Part shown: one piece after another, positions 10,643-21,515 of the stretch
Layout of the letters: every line of letters starts with the position of its first letter
Position numbering within the stretch: the first letter of the stretch is position 1
Assembly (NCBI GenBank): GCA_947069175.1
Contig: CAMTDV010000030.1
Location: 99,472,411-99,536,410 of the forward strand
Direction: 5' to 3'
Source: Scalesia atractyloides
Taxonomy: Eukaryota > Streptophyta > Magnoliopsida > Asterales > Asteraceae
DNA: 64,000 bases
The notes under the pieces: generated by a model
The model's database searches: none
Told to the model about the DNA's origin: nothing
Seen by the model: the letters and a program-made list of their open reading frames with translations, nothing else
Position numbers and translations under genes: made by a program

Positions 10643-11838
10643 CAAGTTCGCTCGAACTTGGTGTTACCAAGTTCGGCCGAACTTGGTTGAAGAAAACCAG
10701 AATCCTTGTTTAACTAACAAGTTCGCTCGAACTTGTACACATATGTACAAGTTCGGCCGAACTTAGCTCAAACCCTCCAAATATTTCACAAGTTCGCGCG
10801 AACTTGCATGTTTTCATGCAAGTTCGGCCGAACTTGGTCTCATCAGCTCTCATTTTGCCTTCTCCTATAAATATCAAGCTCTGTTCACTCATTTGAACTT
10901 GCTGCAAGTTTGCACAGAGCTCTCAAAACCCGAAACCTTCATGTTCTAATTAAGAATCAACCCGATTTCAACTGCAACAACGTTTATCAACGATCTACAA
11001 AGGTTTACAACGATTTTGGTACAAGGCGTAGCCTTCGTTTTCATCAAAAACTCATTCTTTTACGAAAATCTTCATCTTTTTCTTCAAAAACTTCTGTTTT
11101 AAGCTTAGATCTACACAATACGAGTTCGTTTGGCGATAGTAGAGACTTCCCAAACACGAGATTTGCAAGATCTCGGCTTGTAAGTGATAGATCTGAGAAA
11201 AATCCTTTGAAAGTCATTGATTTCTACACAAGATACGGACTTTGATGGTGTTTTGTTCATTTTTCGATATGAAACGAAGCATCTATCATTCAAGATCCCA
11301 GATCTGGAAGCACAAGGACGTTTACTTTGGTTTACACAAGCCGGACTTATCCGAACGAACCCCGAGTTCGCCCGGATTAGCCCACGCTTTTGTAAAACGG
11401 CTAAAACAGCTCTAAAAGACCTCTCCGACCTAAGTTTGCTCAGTAGCACAGGGTTGGAGGGATGAACACTCGATTTTCACTCAGCAAACGACGCGAAAAC
11501 GCAAGATTTTGGACCCGAAAACATCAAGTTCGCTCGAGAATCACCAGCTCACCAGGTCAAGTTCGACCGAACTTTACTCATTTGGGTCAAGTTCGACCGA
11601 ACTTGAGTGTTTCTTCACCAAAGTTCTTACAAGTTCGACCGAACTTGTCTAGTTTCTTAGGAAACTACACAATTTCGACCGAACTTGCCTTTTTAGTATG
11701 GTTATCTTACAAGTTCGCCGAACTTGAAAAATTTCTCAAAGAAACTCATCAAGTTCGACCGAACTTGGCTCTAATCTAACCAAGTCTACACAAGTTCGCT
11801 CGAACTTGTGTGTTTACACACAAGTTCGCCCGAACTTG
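10643..11838. repeat. Array of 18-base palindromes in the 5' LTR of B2
   Basis: Six copies of CAAGTTCG-NN-CGAACTTG lie upstream of the TATA box (10643, 10668, 10718, 10748, 10789 and 10819). About eight more, some damaged, lie downstream at roughly 11557-11838. Central dinucleotides seen are CT, GG, CG, AC and CC. Pairs such as 10718/10748, 10789/10819 and 11791/11821 are joined by self-complementary spacers (tgtacacatatgtaca, tgcatgttttcatgca, tgtgtgtttacacaca), so each pair could fold as one long hairpin. Confidence 0.88.
10866..10873 (+). promoter_or_regulatory. TATA box of the B2 5' LTR
   Basis: TATAAATA stands 30 bases after the last upstream palindrome and is followed by a leader containing the second palindrome group. 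The homologous site in the 3' LTR at 28419-28426 reads TAAAAATA. I infer the Pol II start to be about 30 bases downstream. Confidence 0.65.
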
Positions 11839-12676
11839 TCCACTGCCCAACAAAGACTTAACCGTTTCAGCTTTTCGGAGACTGATACACTTCTGTTCGC
11901 GTATACAGGCTGATCCGGCGCTCTTCTCGACTCTCCTCAGATCCCGAACTCTTACCTAAACGCACCCACAGTGAGTATACTTGACCCATTTTCGCTTTAA
12001 TGCACGTTTTTGGGTGTTACATACGTTCCTATATCAAAATCACTTCATAAATCAAACTGTTTATCACACGCGAATAATCTAATTATATATGCTCAATACG
12101 TGATGCTAGAAACATGTGACTAGGACTTATTTTCGTTAACTTGCCTCCTTAGCTAGTATGGTACTATACTTTGGCTAACACCCGACGGGGTCTAGTTAGG
12201 ATGGACGCGCAAGCCTTCTCACGGTAGTTAGCATGAGAAATTAGCCTATGCTGTGTGAATGTGTTTTGGTGTATCATGATATGTAGTTAGACTATTTCGC
12301 GAACGCTTTCTCTATTATGCTAGCATTACGCAAACCTGTATGCTCACCTTTACTTAATTATATTGACTTGTATTTTAACGTATGTAACAGGATGAGGATT
12401 TTTTAGCTTAGATGCTTGGATGTGGCTCGCGTAGTTTAGTTTTGTTTTATTTTGTTTAGTTCCAAGTGTAATAAATCTAGGGAAGATCGGATCAGATTTT
12501 ACTGTTTAAGGGATTTTGTTAATGTAATGATTGTTTAAGTATATTATGAGTTTAATAGTATGGGATGTTAAGTGTTGATTTATTATCTTTAAATAATTGT
12601 TATGGAATCTCTTGAGACAATCTGGTTCGCCTAGTGCCACTACCCCGATGATTCCGCCATCAGTTGGGGTGTGACA

Positions 12677-12694
12677 GATTGGTATCAGAGCGCC
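12677..12694 (+). promoter_or_regulatory. Primer binding site of B2 (initiator-Met tRNA)
   Basis: The LTR end TGACA is followed by gat and then TGGTATCAGAGCGCC. Its first 12 bases match the usual plant initiator tRNA-Met primer site, which fixes the plus orientation of B2. Confidence 0.9.
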
Positions 12695-13765
12695 ATTACT
12701 TAGGATAATAGGTAGAATTGCCATGATTCGACCTAGTAGCATGTTTAAGTACCCGATTGACCTATCTTTGACTTAAATGTTAAACTACTTGCCATAAATG
12801 CTTAAATGTGCCTTTCCTAAGGTTAATACAATAATACACGTTTGGAAACGCTCGCATCACACCTAACAAGTGATCAAGTCGAGAATACGTGTGAAAACCG
12901 AGAACTCTCGACGAGATCATTCACTCCGCACATCCTCTCGCACGAGATACCTTCGTTGAGTTAGGAGTGACATCCAAACCTCGACGAAAATCTCCATTTC
13001 TAATTATGAATGATGTTGTTAAGTTAGGGGTCAAACCCGCATCTTAATAACTAATTCCATGCTTCGATTTTCAATCTCACCAAAGTCTCGGTTATGCCGA
13101 TGGTTTGGAACACGTATTAACTGAAAGAGTAAACGTCGTTAGCCGCTTGCGGTGAGAACGTTTATCTATTAGGCCAAAGCGTGGGTCCAAATGCAAATGG
13201 TAGTCGAATCACTTTGGCGTGTCAAATGTCTCAAAACCCCGGACACTCCCAATTGATTTAAGCCTATATCGTCGATTTACGCATCATCAAGTTTATTATT
13301 ATTTACGTGTTTAAAATTTTGAGAATTTTCGCTTTATTCGATTTCTCACTTTGATGATTTATCATATCATCGATTTCTCAATTTATCGCATTTACGCTCC
13401 ATCGAATGTATGCACAACTTGCACAGCTCTCGAAATCTAAAATGCTAAATTAATACACCAACCAAACTAATCGCTTAACTCGCTTACGCCTATGAGGACG
13501 TGTGCCTCATACGCGGTATTATCTCGCTTATCTCGCTATTATATATCGCTTATATCTCGCATCTCGTATCGCGCTACGCATTGTTATTATTAGAATGTGA
13601 ATACATGCAAATATGTGCTTATGTGCTTACATGCTTATGTGCTTACGTGATTACGTGCCTACGTGTTTATGTGATTTTGTGCCTTGTATGAATTATAATA
13701 ATAATTAATATTTAAACATAACTCTATTATAATCGAATCTCATCTAATCTAAATCCTTCGTGTAG
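12695..13765 (+). other. Leader of B2 with simple-sequence stretches
   Basis: There is no gene here. The last part (about 13450-13690) is made of repeated short words, first variations on tatctcgc/atcgc and then a run of tgtgctta/cgtgatta-like decamers (about 13612-13680). Such low-complexity leaders probably arise by slippage. Confidence 0.6.
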
Positions 13766-14698
13766 ATGTCTTCTATGGGATCGCACACCCGAAGGAATCT
13801 CCAGTGCAGCAACGCCAACAAGCGTATCGCTACAATGGTAGCCAAGGAGATAGCTAAAGTCATCCCGCAAATTGTCTCAGAAATTCATGCTGTAAGCAGC
13901 AACTCTTCAGTTGACCCCAAGGGAGATGCCCGAAACCCCACTTCAGCTTTAAGCAGTTCAAAGCATGTGGACGCTTACTTTCTCAGGCACCGAAGGGCCG
14001 AGTGCCATGTTCCACTGGTTTGACTCTATCGAGGCACATTCCGCCAGAGTGGATGTCCCGAGGCTCTGCGCACTGTCAACGCTACCGGCGAGTTTCAATC
14101 AAGGGCTCTCGACTGGTGGACAGCTGGGCGCAACAGGCGTGGGAACGACGAAGCTTACGGACTCACTTGGGAGGAACTTAAGGAAATTATGATCAAGGAA
14201 TTATGTCCTCCCTACGAGATCCAGAAGTTAGAGAACGAATTCTGGAATATCAAGCAAGATGGTCCCGATAACGCTGGTCTCACCGCTCGCTTCAAACAGT
14301 TGAGCATCATCTGTCCCGGTCAAGTGGATACGACTGAGAAGGCAATCAAGAAATACTTCAATGCTCTCCCCGATTGCGTCTCTGACTTTGTTCAAGCAGC
14401 ACGCCCTGCTACTATCGAGGAGACCTACCAGCTAGCCGCCAAGATTAATGACAAACGAGTTCAGTCTGGTTACTTTAAAAGCAACAAGGTCACAAATCAG
14501 GCAGTCACCGAATTAGCAACTCCTACTACCGAACAGCCCCGAGAGCCAAAGAACAGTCGCCGTGGTCGCAAAAGGGAAAACCCGAGCAAGAACTTTGCTC
14601 TTACTGCTCCAGCAAACCCTCAGCCACTCGAGTCAGCATCACCAAATGCACCGCCAGCAAAGCGTGCGCACACTAGTCTGCACCCTATGTACCCTAAG
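13766..14698 (+). pseudogene. gag: B2 gag, N-terminal and capsid part, split by C1
   Basis: Met at 13766 opens a frame (SSMGSHTRRN...) that is lost by a frameshift near 13960. The next frame holds the TFSGTEGPSAMFHW capsid motif. A further shift leads to a long frame containing LTWEELKEIMIKELCPP, LENEFW and the basic RRGRKREN segment, ending in LHPMYPK at 14698. There the frame runs into the LTR of C1. The continuation of the same codon series is at 24173. At least two frameshifts besides the insertion make it a pseudogene. Confidence 0.87.
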
Positions 14699-15780
14699 TG
14701 TCACACCCCGACCCGCAGCGGAAAGGGTGATCGGGGCATGATTGGGTTATCATCAAAGCTCATGACATTTATTATGCGTTTCATATTCTTTAATACAATT
14801 TAAATTGAAATTTACAATAAAGGTTACAACTGTTCTAACTAACAATCTAAACTTCTTTGTTCTCTTCTAAGGCATATCCTATGTTTTCCTTGCTTCAACC
14901 TGTTCACCTGTATCATGTGTAAAAAGGTTTTTGGATCAACATAATGTTGGCGAGTGAATCCTATGGAAAACATTTGAACGAATATATTTAAATTGATTAT
15001 GAAATATGTGCACAACCAAACATGAGTAAAGATAGATGTAAACTTAATCAACAATCATAAGATACTAAGTGAAACACACATGAACAATAATGGAACATTT
15101 AGAGGCACGCGATGCTCAACTCGTCTCTCACGAGGAACTGAGGGGCCTAATGAATGAATTGCATAACCATGATAATATGAATGACACAATTACAAACAAT
15201 ACAAACTCAATGATATACACATATACAATAATGAATTTGATTTGTAGCACGCGTTGTTCAACTCGTCTTCCACGAGGAACTGATGGGCTTAATGTATGAG
15301 TTCCATATAATATGACAAAAGGAAATAAGTAAATCACAACAATAAAGACAATCTAAGTTTAAGTCATGATGTGGTATGGCACGAGTTTAAATAAATAAAT
15401 TGATTATTTTCATAACACATGACACACCCCAAAACGTGTAATTTAAAAGGGGAAAGTTGTAAGATTCACTCACAGTGGGTGCGTTCGGTTGATGATGTTG
15501 AATGCACGCGAAGTGGTTTTAACCACGAGTGAGTTTAACCTAGAATAATCGCATTATGGTTTGGTAAGTAAATGGATTTTATTAATCTATTTTAGTAGGA
15601 TTGTTGGGTGTATTTTTGTGAGTTTGAGGCTATTTTCTAACCTTAAAAATGTTAATTTTAAGTATTTTTAATTGATTTTTAATTAAAATAATTAAATAAA
15701 AAATAATAAAAAAATTGATTTTTTTCTGACCGTTGACCGTTGACCTGACCGTTGACCGGTTCAATTCGGAATACAAGTGC

Positions 15781-15856
15781 GCTGAGTGAGGCTCGAACCC
15801 GAGACCTCCCGTACGCGTGCACGCAGCTCTACCAACTGAGCTACGTGTCTAACCCG
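15781..15856 (-). repeat. tRNA-like module 1 in the C1 left LTR
   Basis: Read on the minus strand it contains TAGCTCAGTTGGTAGAGC, a textbook tRNA D-arm and Pol III A box. About 30 bases later comes GGGTTCGAGCC, a B-box-like T-arm. The total length of about 75 bases is that of a tRNA. The T stem and acceptor stem do not pair well, so it is tRNA-derived and not a working tRNA gene. The same module is kept in C2 at about 48194-48269 and in the right LTR at 22623-22698. Confidence 0.75.
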
Positions 15857-15937
15857 TTATAAATCTGATTTTAATTATATATATATTAATTATTTTAAAC
15901 CGAAAATCATTATTATTTTAAAAACAGTTTAAGCGAA

Positions 15938-16361
15938 TCGGACATGCACTCCACAGGTCTCGAACCCGGGACCTGTGGTTTAATCTAACACACAGTCCAC
16001 CGCTGGACTGTGTGTTTAACATGTTATATATTTCCACTTTTATTATACTTAAATACAAATTATCTGCTTTCATTTCTGACTCTATTTAAAAAGTTAATAA
16101 TTGTCCGGGTCGATGTAGGAGACCGGACTCGAACTTGTGACGTGCGATTAAACGTACACACAGTCCACCGCTGGACTGTGTGTTTAACTTGGTTATTATT
16201 CCGATTATTAATATACTTAACATATATCTAAGGCGACTCCGGTTCAGTAAACAAAAAAAAATGGTTTTTATTAAGGCAGCGTGTGTGAAACCGGAATCGA
16301 ACTCGAGACCTTTGCTTTATATGTGCACACAGTCCACCGCTGGACTGTGTGTCTAACCCGA
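15938..16361 (-). repeat. tRNA-like modules 2-4 in tandem, C1 left LTR
   Basis: Three units at about 160-170 base spacing each show, on the minus strand, AGTCCAGCGGTGG (A-box-like) and then a B box: GGTTCGAGACC, AGTTCGAGTCC and AGTTCGATTCC. Each also contains a perfect hairpin with arms CACACAGTCCA and TGGACTGTGTG around CCGC (15989-16014, 16157-16182 and 16326-16351). Sequence between units also shares ttaac-then-AT-rich texture, so the units look like diverged tandem copies. I infer descent from a tRNA or tRNA-derived SINE; transcription by Pol III is unproven. Confidence 0.75.
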
Positions 16362-17062
16362 TTAATAAGTTGATTTTAATTGTACTTATAATATAACGAA
16401 TACATCGTCTTCTTCATCAAAGATAGAACCAGAGTTCGGAAATCGACTGGTTCAAAGTTTTTATCGGTTTATTAGTGTTTTTCAGTTCATTACGGTGAGA
16501 TAAAAGTGAAAAGGAAAAGAAATTGGGCGGAGAAGTATACCGACTGGACTCTCTGTTTTCCGGCAGAAACTCCGGCGACAGAATTCACCTCCGGCGACGG
16601 GTGTCTTGCATCAGCAAGTCTCCGGAAAACTTGGAAAAAGTATGGGTATCTCCGGTATAAGCTTCAGAGGCTCAGTGAGGCTCGGAAATGAGGTAATCGG
16701 TTTTCCGGCGATGAGCAGGGAAATTCCGGCGAGTGGAATTACGCCGAGAAAATGTGTGTTTTTGAGCGAAAAGGTTTTCAGTCGGTTGTGGGTGAATTTA
16801 TAATGCAGATCGTTGAAGAATCTGGTCTGATTTCCGACTGGGTTCATTGATTTAAATTTTCCGGCGGTTATAATTTTGGTCGCGGACTTCAAACATCGGT
16901 TATAACCGATGTCCTAATAATAACTTACGTTATAACTGAAAATGGTGATAAAAACTCGCGAGATTTCCGGGATTCCGACGACTGAACTAAAGGGGCGCCG
17001 ATTTTGAATTCGTAATGTCATTATATCAATTAAAAGATTCTATTATTTACCAAACAGAACAA

Positions 17063-17147
17063 GTGGCGCAGTGGTTTGTGTGTGTGTGTTAAGACATGTA
17101 TCCGGACCGCTCATTGACCCGGGTTCGAAACCCGGCAGAAGTATTAT
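17063..17147 (+). repeat. tRNA-like module 5, opposite orientation, C1 left LTR
   Basis: On the plus strand TGGCGCAGTGG fits the A-box consensus. About 50 bases later CCGGGTTCGAAACCCGG forms a perfect five-base T stem with a seven-base loop and an exact B box. A run of five T residues follows within about 15 bases, which could end Pol III transcription. The spacing is longer than in a standard tRNA and resembles tRNAs with a long variable arm, or a SINE head. Confidence 0.75.
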
Positions 17148-17325
17148 ATTTTTATTTTGCGATTTTTGACAGTTTTTCAAAAACTAAATATATATTCCCG
17201 TATAATAATTGATTACGGATCGTTTAAAAATATTTTGGGCATTTAATTCGCAAGGAAATTTTTGACTGACTGTTCGGTTGATAAACGGAGCGGGTTTGGT
17301 AAATCCGTTTTTGACGGATGTTACA

Positions 17326-17345
17326 GTATCCCCTGCTTTTTAGAA
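17326..17345 (-). promoter_or_regulatory. Polypurine tract of C1
   Basis: In element sense the bases just before the 3' LTR read aaaaagcaggggatac. This is a purine-rich stretch in the position where plus-strand DNA synthesis is primed in LTR retrotransposons. Confidence 0.65.
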
Positions 17346-17640
17346 ATTTCGTCCCGAAATTTAAATAATGATATATTTTGACTAAAAGGATGGTGATGTT
17401 TTGTTTGACAGTTGTATGCTCAGAAAAATGAGGGTTTAAGTTTTTGTTCGAGGAGGTAACGTTCCTTGTAAGGGTTAAGTACCCTATTCAGGAATCGCTT
17501 TTTGTTGCCTACTGTATAAGTATTGATAAGCAGAAATGATTTGCTAAAAATGATATCATGCATAAGAATTTAGATACGTTTGGGAAAGTATGGTTATATC
17601 CTAAGGCAAAACTTCTAACACTACAACCTATATGGAACAT
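17346..17640 (-). other. C1 3' noncoding region next to the polypurine tract
   Basis: There is no gene. This forms the end of the long noncoding region between gag and the 3' LTR of C1. Apart from its position I see no repeat or motif to report. Confidence 0.5.
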
Positions 17641-17790
17641 AAATAAAAACACAACAACTGATATTTGAACATAAGTAAACACAACAGCTAATATTTGAGC
17701 ATGAATAAACACATCAGCAAATATTTGAACATGAATAAACACATCAGCAAATATTTGAACATGAATAAACACAACAGCAAATATTTGAAT
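17641..17790. repeat. 30-base tandem repeat in C1, five units
   Basis: Units of exactly 30 bases, centred on aacacatcagcaaatatttg and then aacatgaat, repeat five times with a few differences, most in the first two units. An open frame spans them on the minus strand only because the unit length is a multiple of three. The translated repeat has no family resemblance. Confidence 0.85.
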
Positions 17791-17954
17791 CCACATTCTG
17801 ATAGCATATATGTTTGAATGATGGAAGTTCCTCTCTCGTTTGTTATGATGGAGAGGTTAGTTTATGTAGAAATGGATCACAATCCAATCTCTTTAAATAA
17901 CATGATGATGTAAATGTAACACAAATTCCAACCAAGGCAATACTAAATCCTACA

Positions 17955-18960
17955 TGGAACTTCTCATAACCGCCTGATAATGCCTCTGATCCTTTGGCAA
18001 GAATACTTATATATAGGAAGTACCAGCGGCGTATCCACCATATTCTTGCCAAATTTTCATTAGTTTTATCCACAAGTTATGATTGGTTACCAAGAAACTA
18101 ATAAATCCTACATAGAACTTCTCATAACCGTCCGATAATGCCTCTGATCCTTTGACAAGAATACTTATATATAGGAAGTACCAGCGGCGTATCCACCATA
18201 TTCTTGTCAAATTTTCATTGGTTTTATCAGTGAATTATGATTAGTCCTATAACTCTACAACCAATATAACAAACATAAAATACTGAAATGAAATATATCT
18301 GTGCGATCAAGGCTCAATCGAACGGAGCCGATCGTATTGCATGTACTGAAAATGAAATGGATGTGCGCTCAAGGCTCAATCAAACGGAGCCGAACGTATT
18401 GAATGTACTGAAATTGAAATTGTGTGCTCAAGGCTCAATCAAACGGAGCCGAGTGTATTGCATGTACTGAAAATGAATAACTTAACCACACAAACAGCCT
18501 ATGCATGGAACCTCTCATAACCGCCTGATAATGCCTCCGATCATTTGACAAGAATACTTATATATAGGAAGTACCAGCGGCGTATCCACCATATCCTTGT
18601 CAAATTTTCATTGACTTTATCCGCAAGTTATGGTTAGTTCGATGCGACTCTACTATAAACACCACAACCACAAGATACTGATAATGAAATTGTCTGTGCG
18701 CTCAAGGCTCAATCAAACGGAGCCGAACGTATTGAATGAAATTGTATGTGCGCTCAAGGCTCAATCAAACGGAGCCAAACGTATTGAATGTACTGAATTG
18801 AACAACTTAATCTAAACAACCATCACAGAATCAGCCTATGCATGGAACCTCTCATAACCGCCTGATAATGCCTCCGATCATTTGACAAGAATACTTATAT
18901 ATAGGAAGTACCATCGGCGTATCCACCATATCCTTGTCAAATTTTCATTGACTTTATCCG
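17955..18960 (-). repeat. Four copies of a hairpin module in the C1 noncoding region
   Basis: A block of roughly 110-130 bases (starting ctcataaccg-cctgataatgcct) occurs four times. Each copy has 13-base inverted arms around a 35-base loop: 17993-18005/18041-18053, 18151-18163/18199-18211, 18544-18556/18592-18604 and 18881-18893/18929-18941. Copy 1 pairs TTTGGCAAG with CTTGCCAAA. Copies 2-4 pair TTTGACAAG with CTTGTCAAA, a compensatory change. Copies 3 and 4 carry one further change that is a G-U pair in element-sense RNA. I infer a structured RNA element; its role is unknown. Confidence 0.85.
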
Positions 18961-19200
18961 CAAGTTATGGTTAGTTCGATGCGACTCTACTACAAACACC
19001 ACAACCACAAGATACTGATAATGAAATTGTCTGTGCGCTCAAGGCTCAATCAAACGGAGCCGAACGTATTGCATGAACTGGAAATGTAAATTGAAATGTG
19101 CGCTCAAGGCTCAATCAAACGGAGCCGAACGTATTGCATGTATTGAAATGTAAAATGAAATAACCGATCAAGGCTCAAACAAACGGAGCCGATCGTGCGG
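18296..19200. repeat. Interspersed ggctcaatcaaacggagcc module, about eight copies
   Basis: Copies of caaggctcaatcaaacgg plus agccgaacgtattg stand near 18308, 18372, 18430, 18707, 18758, 19038, 19099 and 19168. Each holds GGCTC and GAGCC as five-base arms around a short loop. The same module occurs twice in the solo LTR C2 near 47543-47635. It alternates with the larger hairpin module, which suggests both were amplified as a composite. Confidence 0.8.
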
Positions 19201-19361
19201 GCACGCCCTGATCAACCGCATAATAAAATGGGGATCAAACTCAACCTCGATGGATGGGGAGCTGCGGCCTCAGCAAAAGCATATACTGAAAACAATATAT
19301 AATATATAATATACCATAATTACTCTAACAGTCTACACAAGTGATAAAGAAACACATAAAA
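19201..19361 (-). other. Noncoding stretch between the repeats and the C1 gag stop
   Basis: This short stretch contains a segment (ggcacgccctgatcaacc, aatggggatcaaactcaacc) that also occurs in C2 near 47643-47710. No gene is seen. Confidence 0.5.
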
Positions 19362-20747
19362 CTAAACGATAGGAGTTGAATCTGGATCTTCGGCGAAGAG
19401 GACTAGCTGAGTATCTTCGTTTGGACCGTCATTATCTTCGTCAGGATTGGCGTTGATATTGAAGACTCTTTCTCTTGCTGGTGGCATAGTGGTTGGGTTT
19501 TCTTGGTTTACTTGGTTAACTGGGTTTGATTGGGCTTGAGTGTTGATAACGTTAACCAATTGAGGGCATGTGTTTCTAAAGTGGGTAGGATCGCCACAAT
19601 TGAAACAGGCTCGCGCATATGGGAACATGGGGTATTGGGGTTGGTGATAAGTTTGGGCCATGTTTTGAGTAAGGGAAAAGGTTTGGTTTTGAAAGGTGCG
19701 ACAAGCATTGCTCAAATGACCATAGCGTCCACAAGTTGTACATAGCCGGCAAGGTAAGGTAAGGGGATGGTGATAAAAACAGTTGTTGCATCGAGGGTGA
19801 GGTCCAAGATATGGTTTCTTATTTGGGTAAGCTGAGTTGGGTGCCACTTGGGTGATTGGGATAGCTCGGATGGGTATGGCGTGTAAAACTGGTTGATTTC
19901 GTTGAGTAGCAGCGAAAAGTCGCCCGACTCTTCTTCTCTTAGGATTGGGTTGAGAAGGGGATTCGGTTTGAGTGGAGTCGGAGGTTTCAGTCGATTCTTT
20001 ATCCTTCTTCTTCTCCTCCTTGAAGTCTTTGTTTCGGATTCGGTTCTCGATGAGCTCTGTTGCTAGCTCCATTGCTGCTTCCAAAGTTGCAGGTTTGGTA
20101 CTTATTACAGGGTCTTGAATCTTTGACGGAAGACCACGAATGTAGTGCTCGATCAAACGGTAGAGGGGAGTAAACATGTTGGGAACCATTTGATGTAATT
20201 CGAGGAACCTTTTGTTGTATGTGATGTGGTCTCCTTCCATTTGCTTCAATGAGTAAAATTCATCTTCTAACTTCTTGATTTCGCTCCTTGGGCAAAATCG
20301 TCTGGTCATGATTTCCTTCAATTCGTTCCAAGTTAAGGTCATAGCATCTTAAACACCTCGTTTGGACTTCTCTGTATTCCACCAAGTAAGTGCTATCCCA
20401 TATAATCGACCGGTAGCATATCGCACTTTGCGATCGTCAGGGCAATCGCAATTTAGAAAAGTGTTCTCCATTTCTTCAAACCAATGGAGAAGAGCAGTGA
20501 CGCCTTCAGTCCCTTTGTATTTCGGAGGGTCGCATGATTTGAAGTGCTTGTAGGTACATTTAGTGGTATTTGGGGGAGAGTTGAAAATGTTTTGATTCGC
20601 TTGATTGACAGGATTAACGGTAAGTGCTTGTTGAACTTGGATTACAATGTTGGGTATTACGGCAGCCATTTGTTGAGCGATTAAGGTAGCCATGCGTTCG
20701 CGGGCTTTTCTTGCTCTCGTCTTCCTACGGGCGAGGTTAGAAGACAT
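19362..20747 (-). CDS. gag: C1 gag (capsid and two zinc knuckles), one in-frame stop
   Basis: This minus-strand frame of about 460 codons begins at Met 20747 (SSNLARRKTR). It has a capsid region with KGTEGVTALLHW, VRYATGRL and LTWWN, and then LTWNELKEIMTRRFCP. A lysine-rich linker (EEKKKDKE) and two zinc knuckles follow (CTTCGRYGHLSNAC and CFNCGDPTHFRNTC), after a CNNCFYHH motif. The frame is intact except for one TAA at about 20349-20351, 133 codons in. Gag would assemble particles; with no protease or RT encoded, C1 needs enzymes from another element. The acidic C terminus (DPDSTPIV) ends before any protease motif. It is either freshly inactivated or read through. Confidence 0.9.
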
Positions 20748-21515
20748 CTACAAGGAATACATGACAAGGGTATGAGTTGGATGCTTTTGAGATCATGGGT
20801 CGCATTAGGGATGAACATTCATAAAATAATTATAGAAAAATACTACATCCATAGGATGTCTTGGGCTTTGCTCGCTGTTAGGCCCTTCATGCCGCCATAC
20901 TTTACCTGTGTAATCATGTGGGCCCCATGAATACCGGTTTTTCATATGGTTCGCATGGTTTCTGCCTGGTTGCGTACACAAAAACCCGGAGAAAATCGAG
21001 AAATATGTATACAACGTGTGATGTTCGGAATGTGTCCAGGTGTAGACACGGTGACACCTCAAAGTAGGGTTAGTTCGAACGACGTTTGGTGTGGCATGCT
21101 TTGGCCTAATAGGTCCTTCGTACTCTCATCGTTGGTCCCCAGGTAGGCAAACTGGTCCGTTATATTGGATTTATACGAATGCCAGCCTAGACAGGACGTT
21201 CCGACTACCGGTACTTGTACCCTTCCAGTTACTACATGCCCGTCGCAGAACTTACTTTGATGAGATTTGAAAATTGCACAAAATCTTTGGATAATGAGAG
21301 TATGAAAATAAATTGAATACATGAACATCGATATATGAATAATGAATATGTATATATGTATAATGAATATGTATATAAGCATGTATGTTTGACTGAAATG
21401 TAAACAAATATGAAACAAATAAATATCATAAGTTTGTATGTAACCATCTAATCAATAAAAATTTAGGCAGACTATAGTATAGGCTCTAAGGGTCTAATAA
21501 CCTATCCTATATCCC
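20748..21515 (-). other. Leader of C1 between primer site and gag
   Basis: This noncoding 5' leader includes AT-rich short tandem words (atgaatatgtatatatgtataatg near 21340-21380). Several short open frames occur on both strands without family resemblance. Confidence 0.6.

Larger units (their letters stand above)
10367..12676 (+). repeat. 5' LTR of B2, first 119 bases missing
   Basis: It aligns from attatcgcatctaatcg to the end GGGGTGTGACA with the 3' LTR at 27946-30227. The missing start removes TGTAACAACTC and what follows. It contains an intact TATA box at 10866, the palindrome array at 10643-11838, and aataaat near 12471 as a plausible polyadenylation signal. It differs from the 3' LTR by substitutions and small indels, so it is older than C1. 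Confidence 0.9.
14699..17325 (-). repeat. 3' LTR of C1 (left copy)
   Basis: On the plus strand it starts TGTCACACCCCGACC and ends GGATGTTACA. In element sense it starts TGTAACATCC and ends GGGTGTGACA. It contains two copies of a cactcgt-like hairpin module (15105-15155 and 15247-15296, arms CTCGT and ACGAG), four tRNA-like modules in tandem (15781-16361), and a fifth in the opposite direction (17063-17147). Short open frames inside it have no protein family resemblance. Confidence 0.95.

Noticed and set aside
11111..11449. Antisense open frame of about 112 codons in the B2 5' LTR, with a similar one at 28644-29000
   Set aside because: Both lie at the same place in the two LTRs of one element and so are not independent. 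There is no recognisable domain, and the frame is lost in the solo LTR B1. Treated as a chance frame.
15781..15856. Functional tRNA gene
   Set aside because: The A box is excellent, but the acceptor and T stems do not pair and no clean anticodon stem forms; a tRNA-like module is the safer call.
16010..16231. Open frame with a GDRTRTCD-like peptide in the C1 LTR (also at 22852-23073)
   Set aside because: This peptide is the translation of the tRNA-like B-box region and recurs because the LTR is duplicated. No evidence for a protein.
17509..17796. Minus-strand frame of 95 codons with a repeated peptide
   Set aside because: It is produced by the 30-base tandem repeat, whose length is divisible by three; no start context or family.
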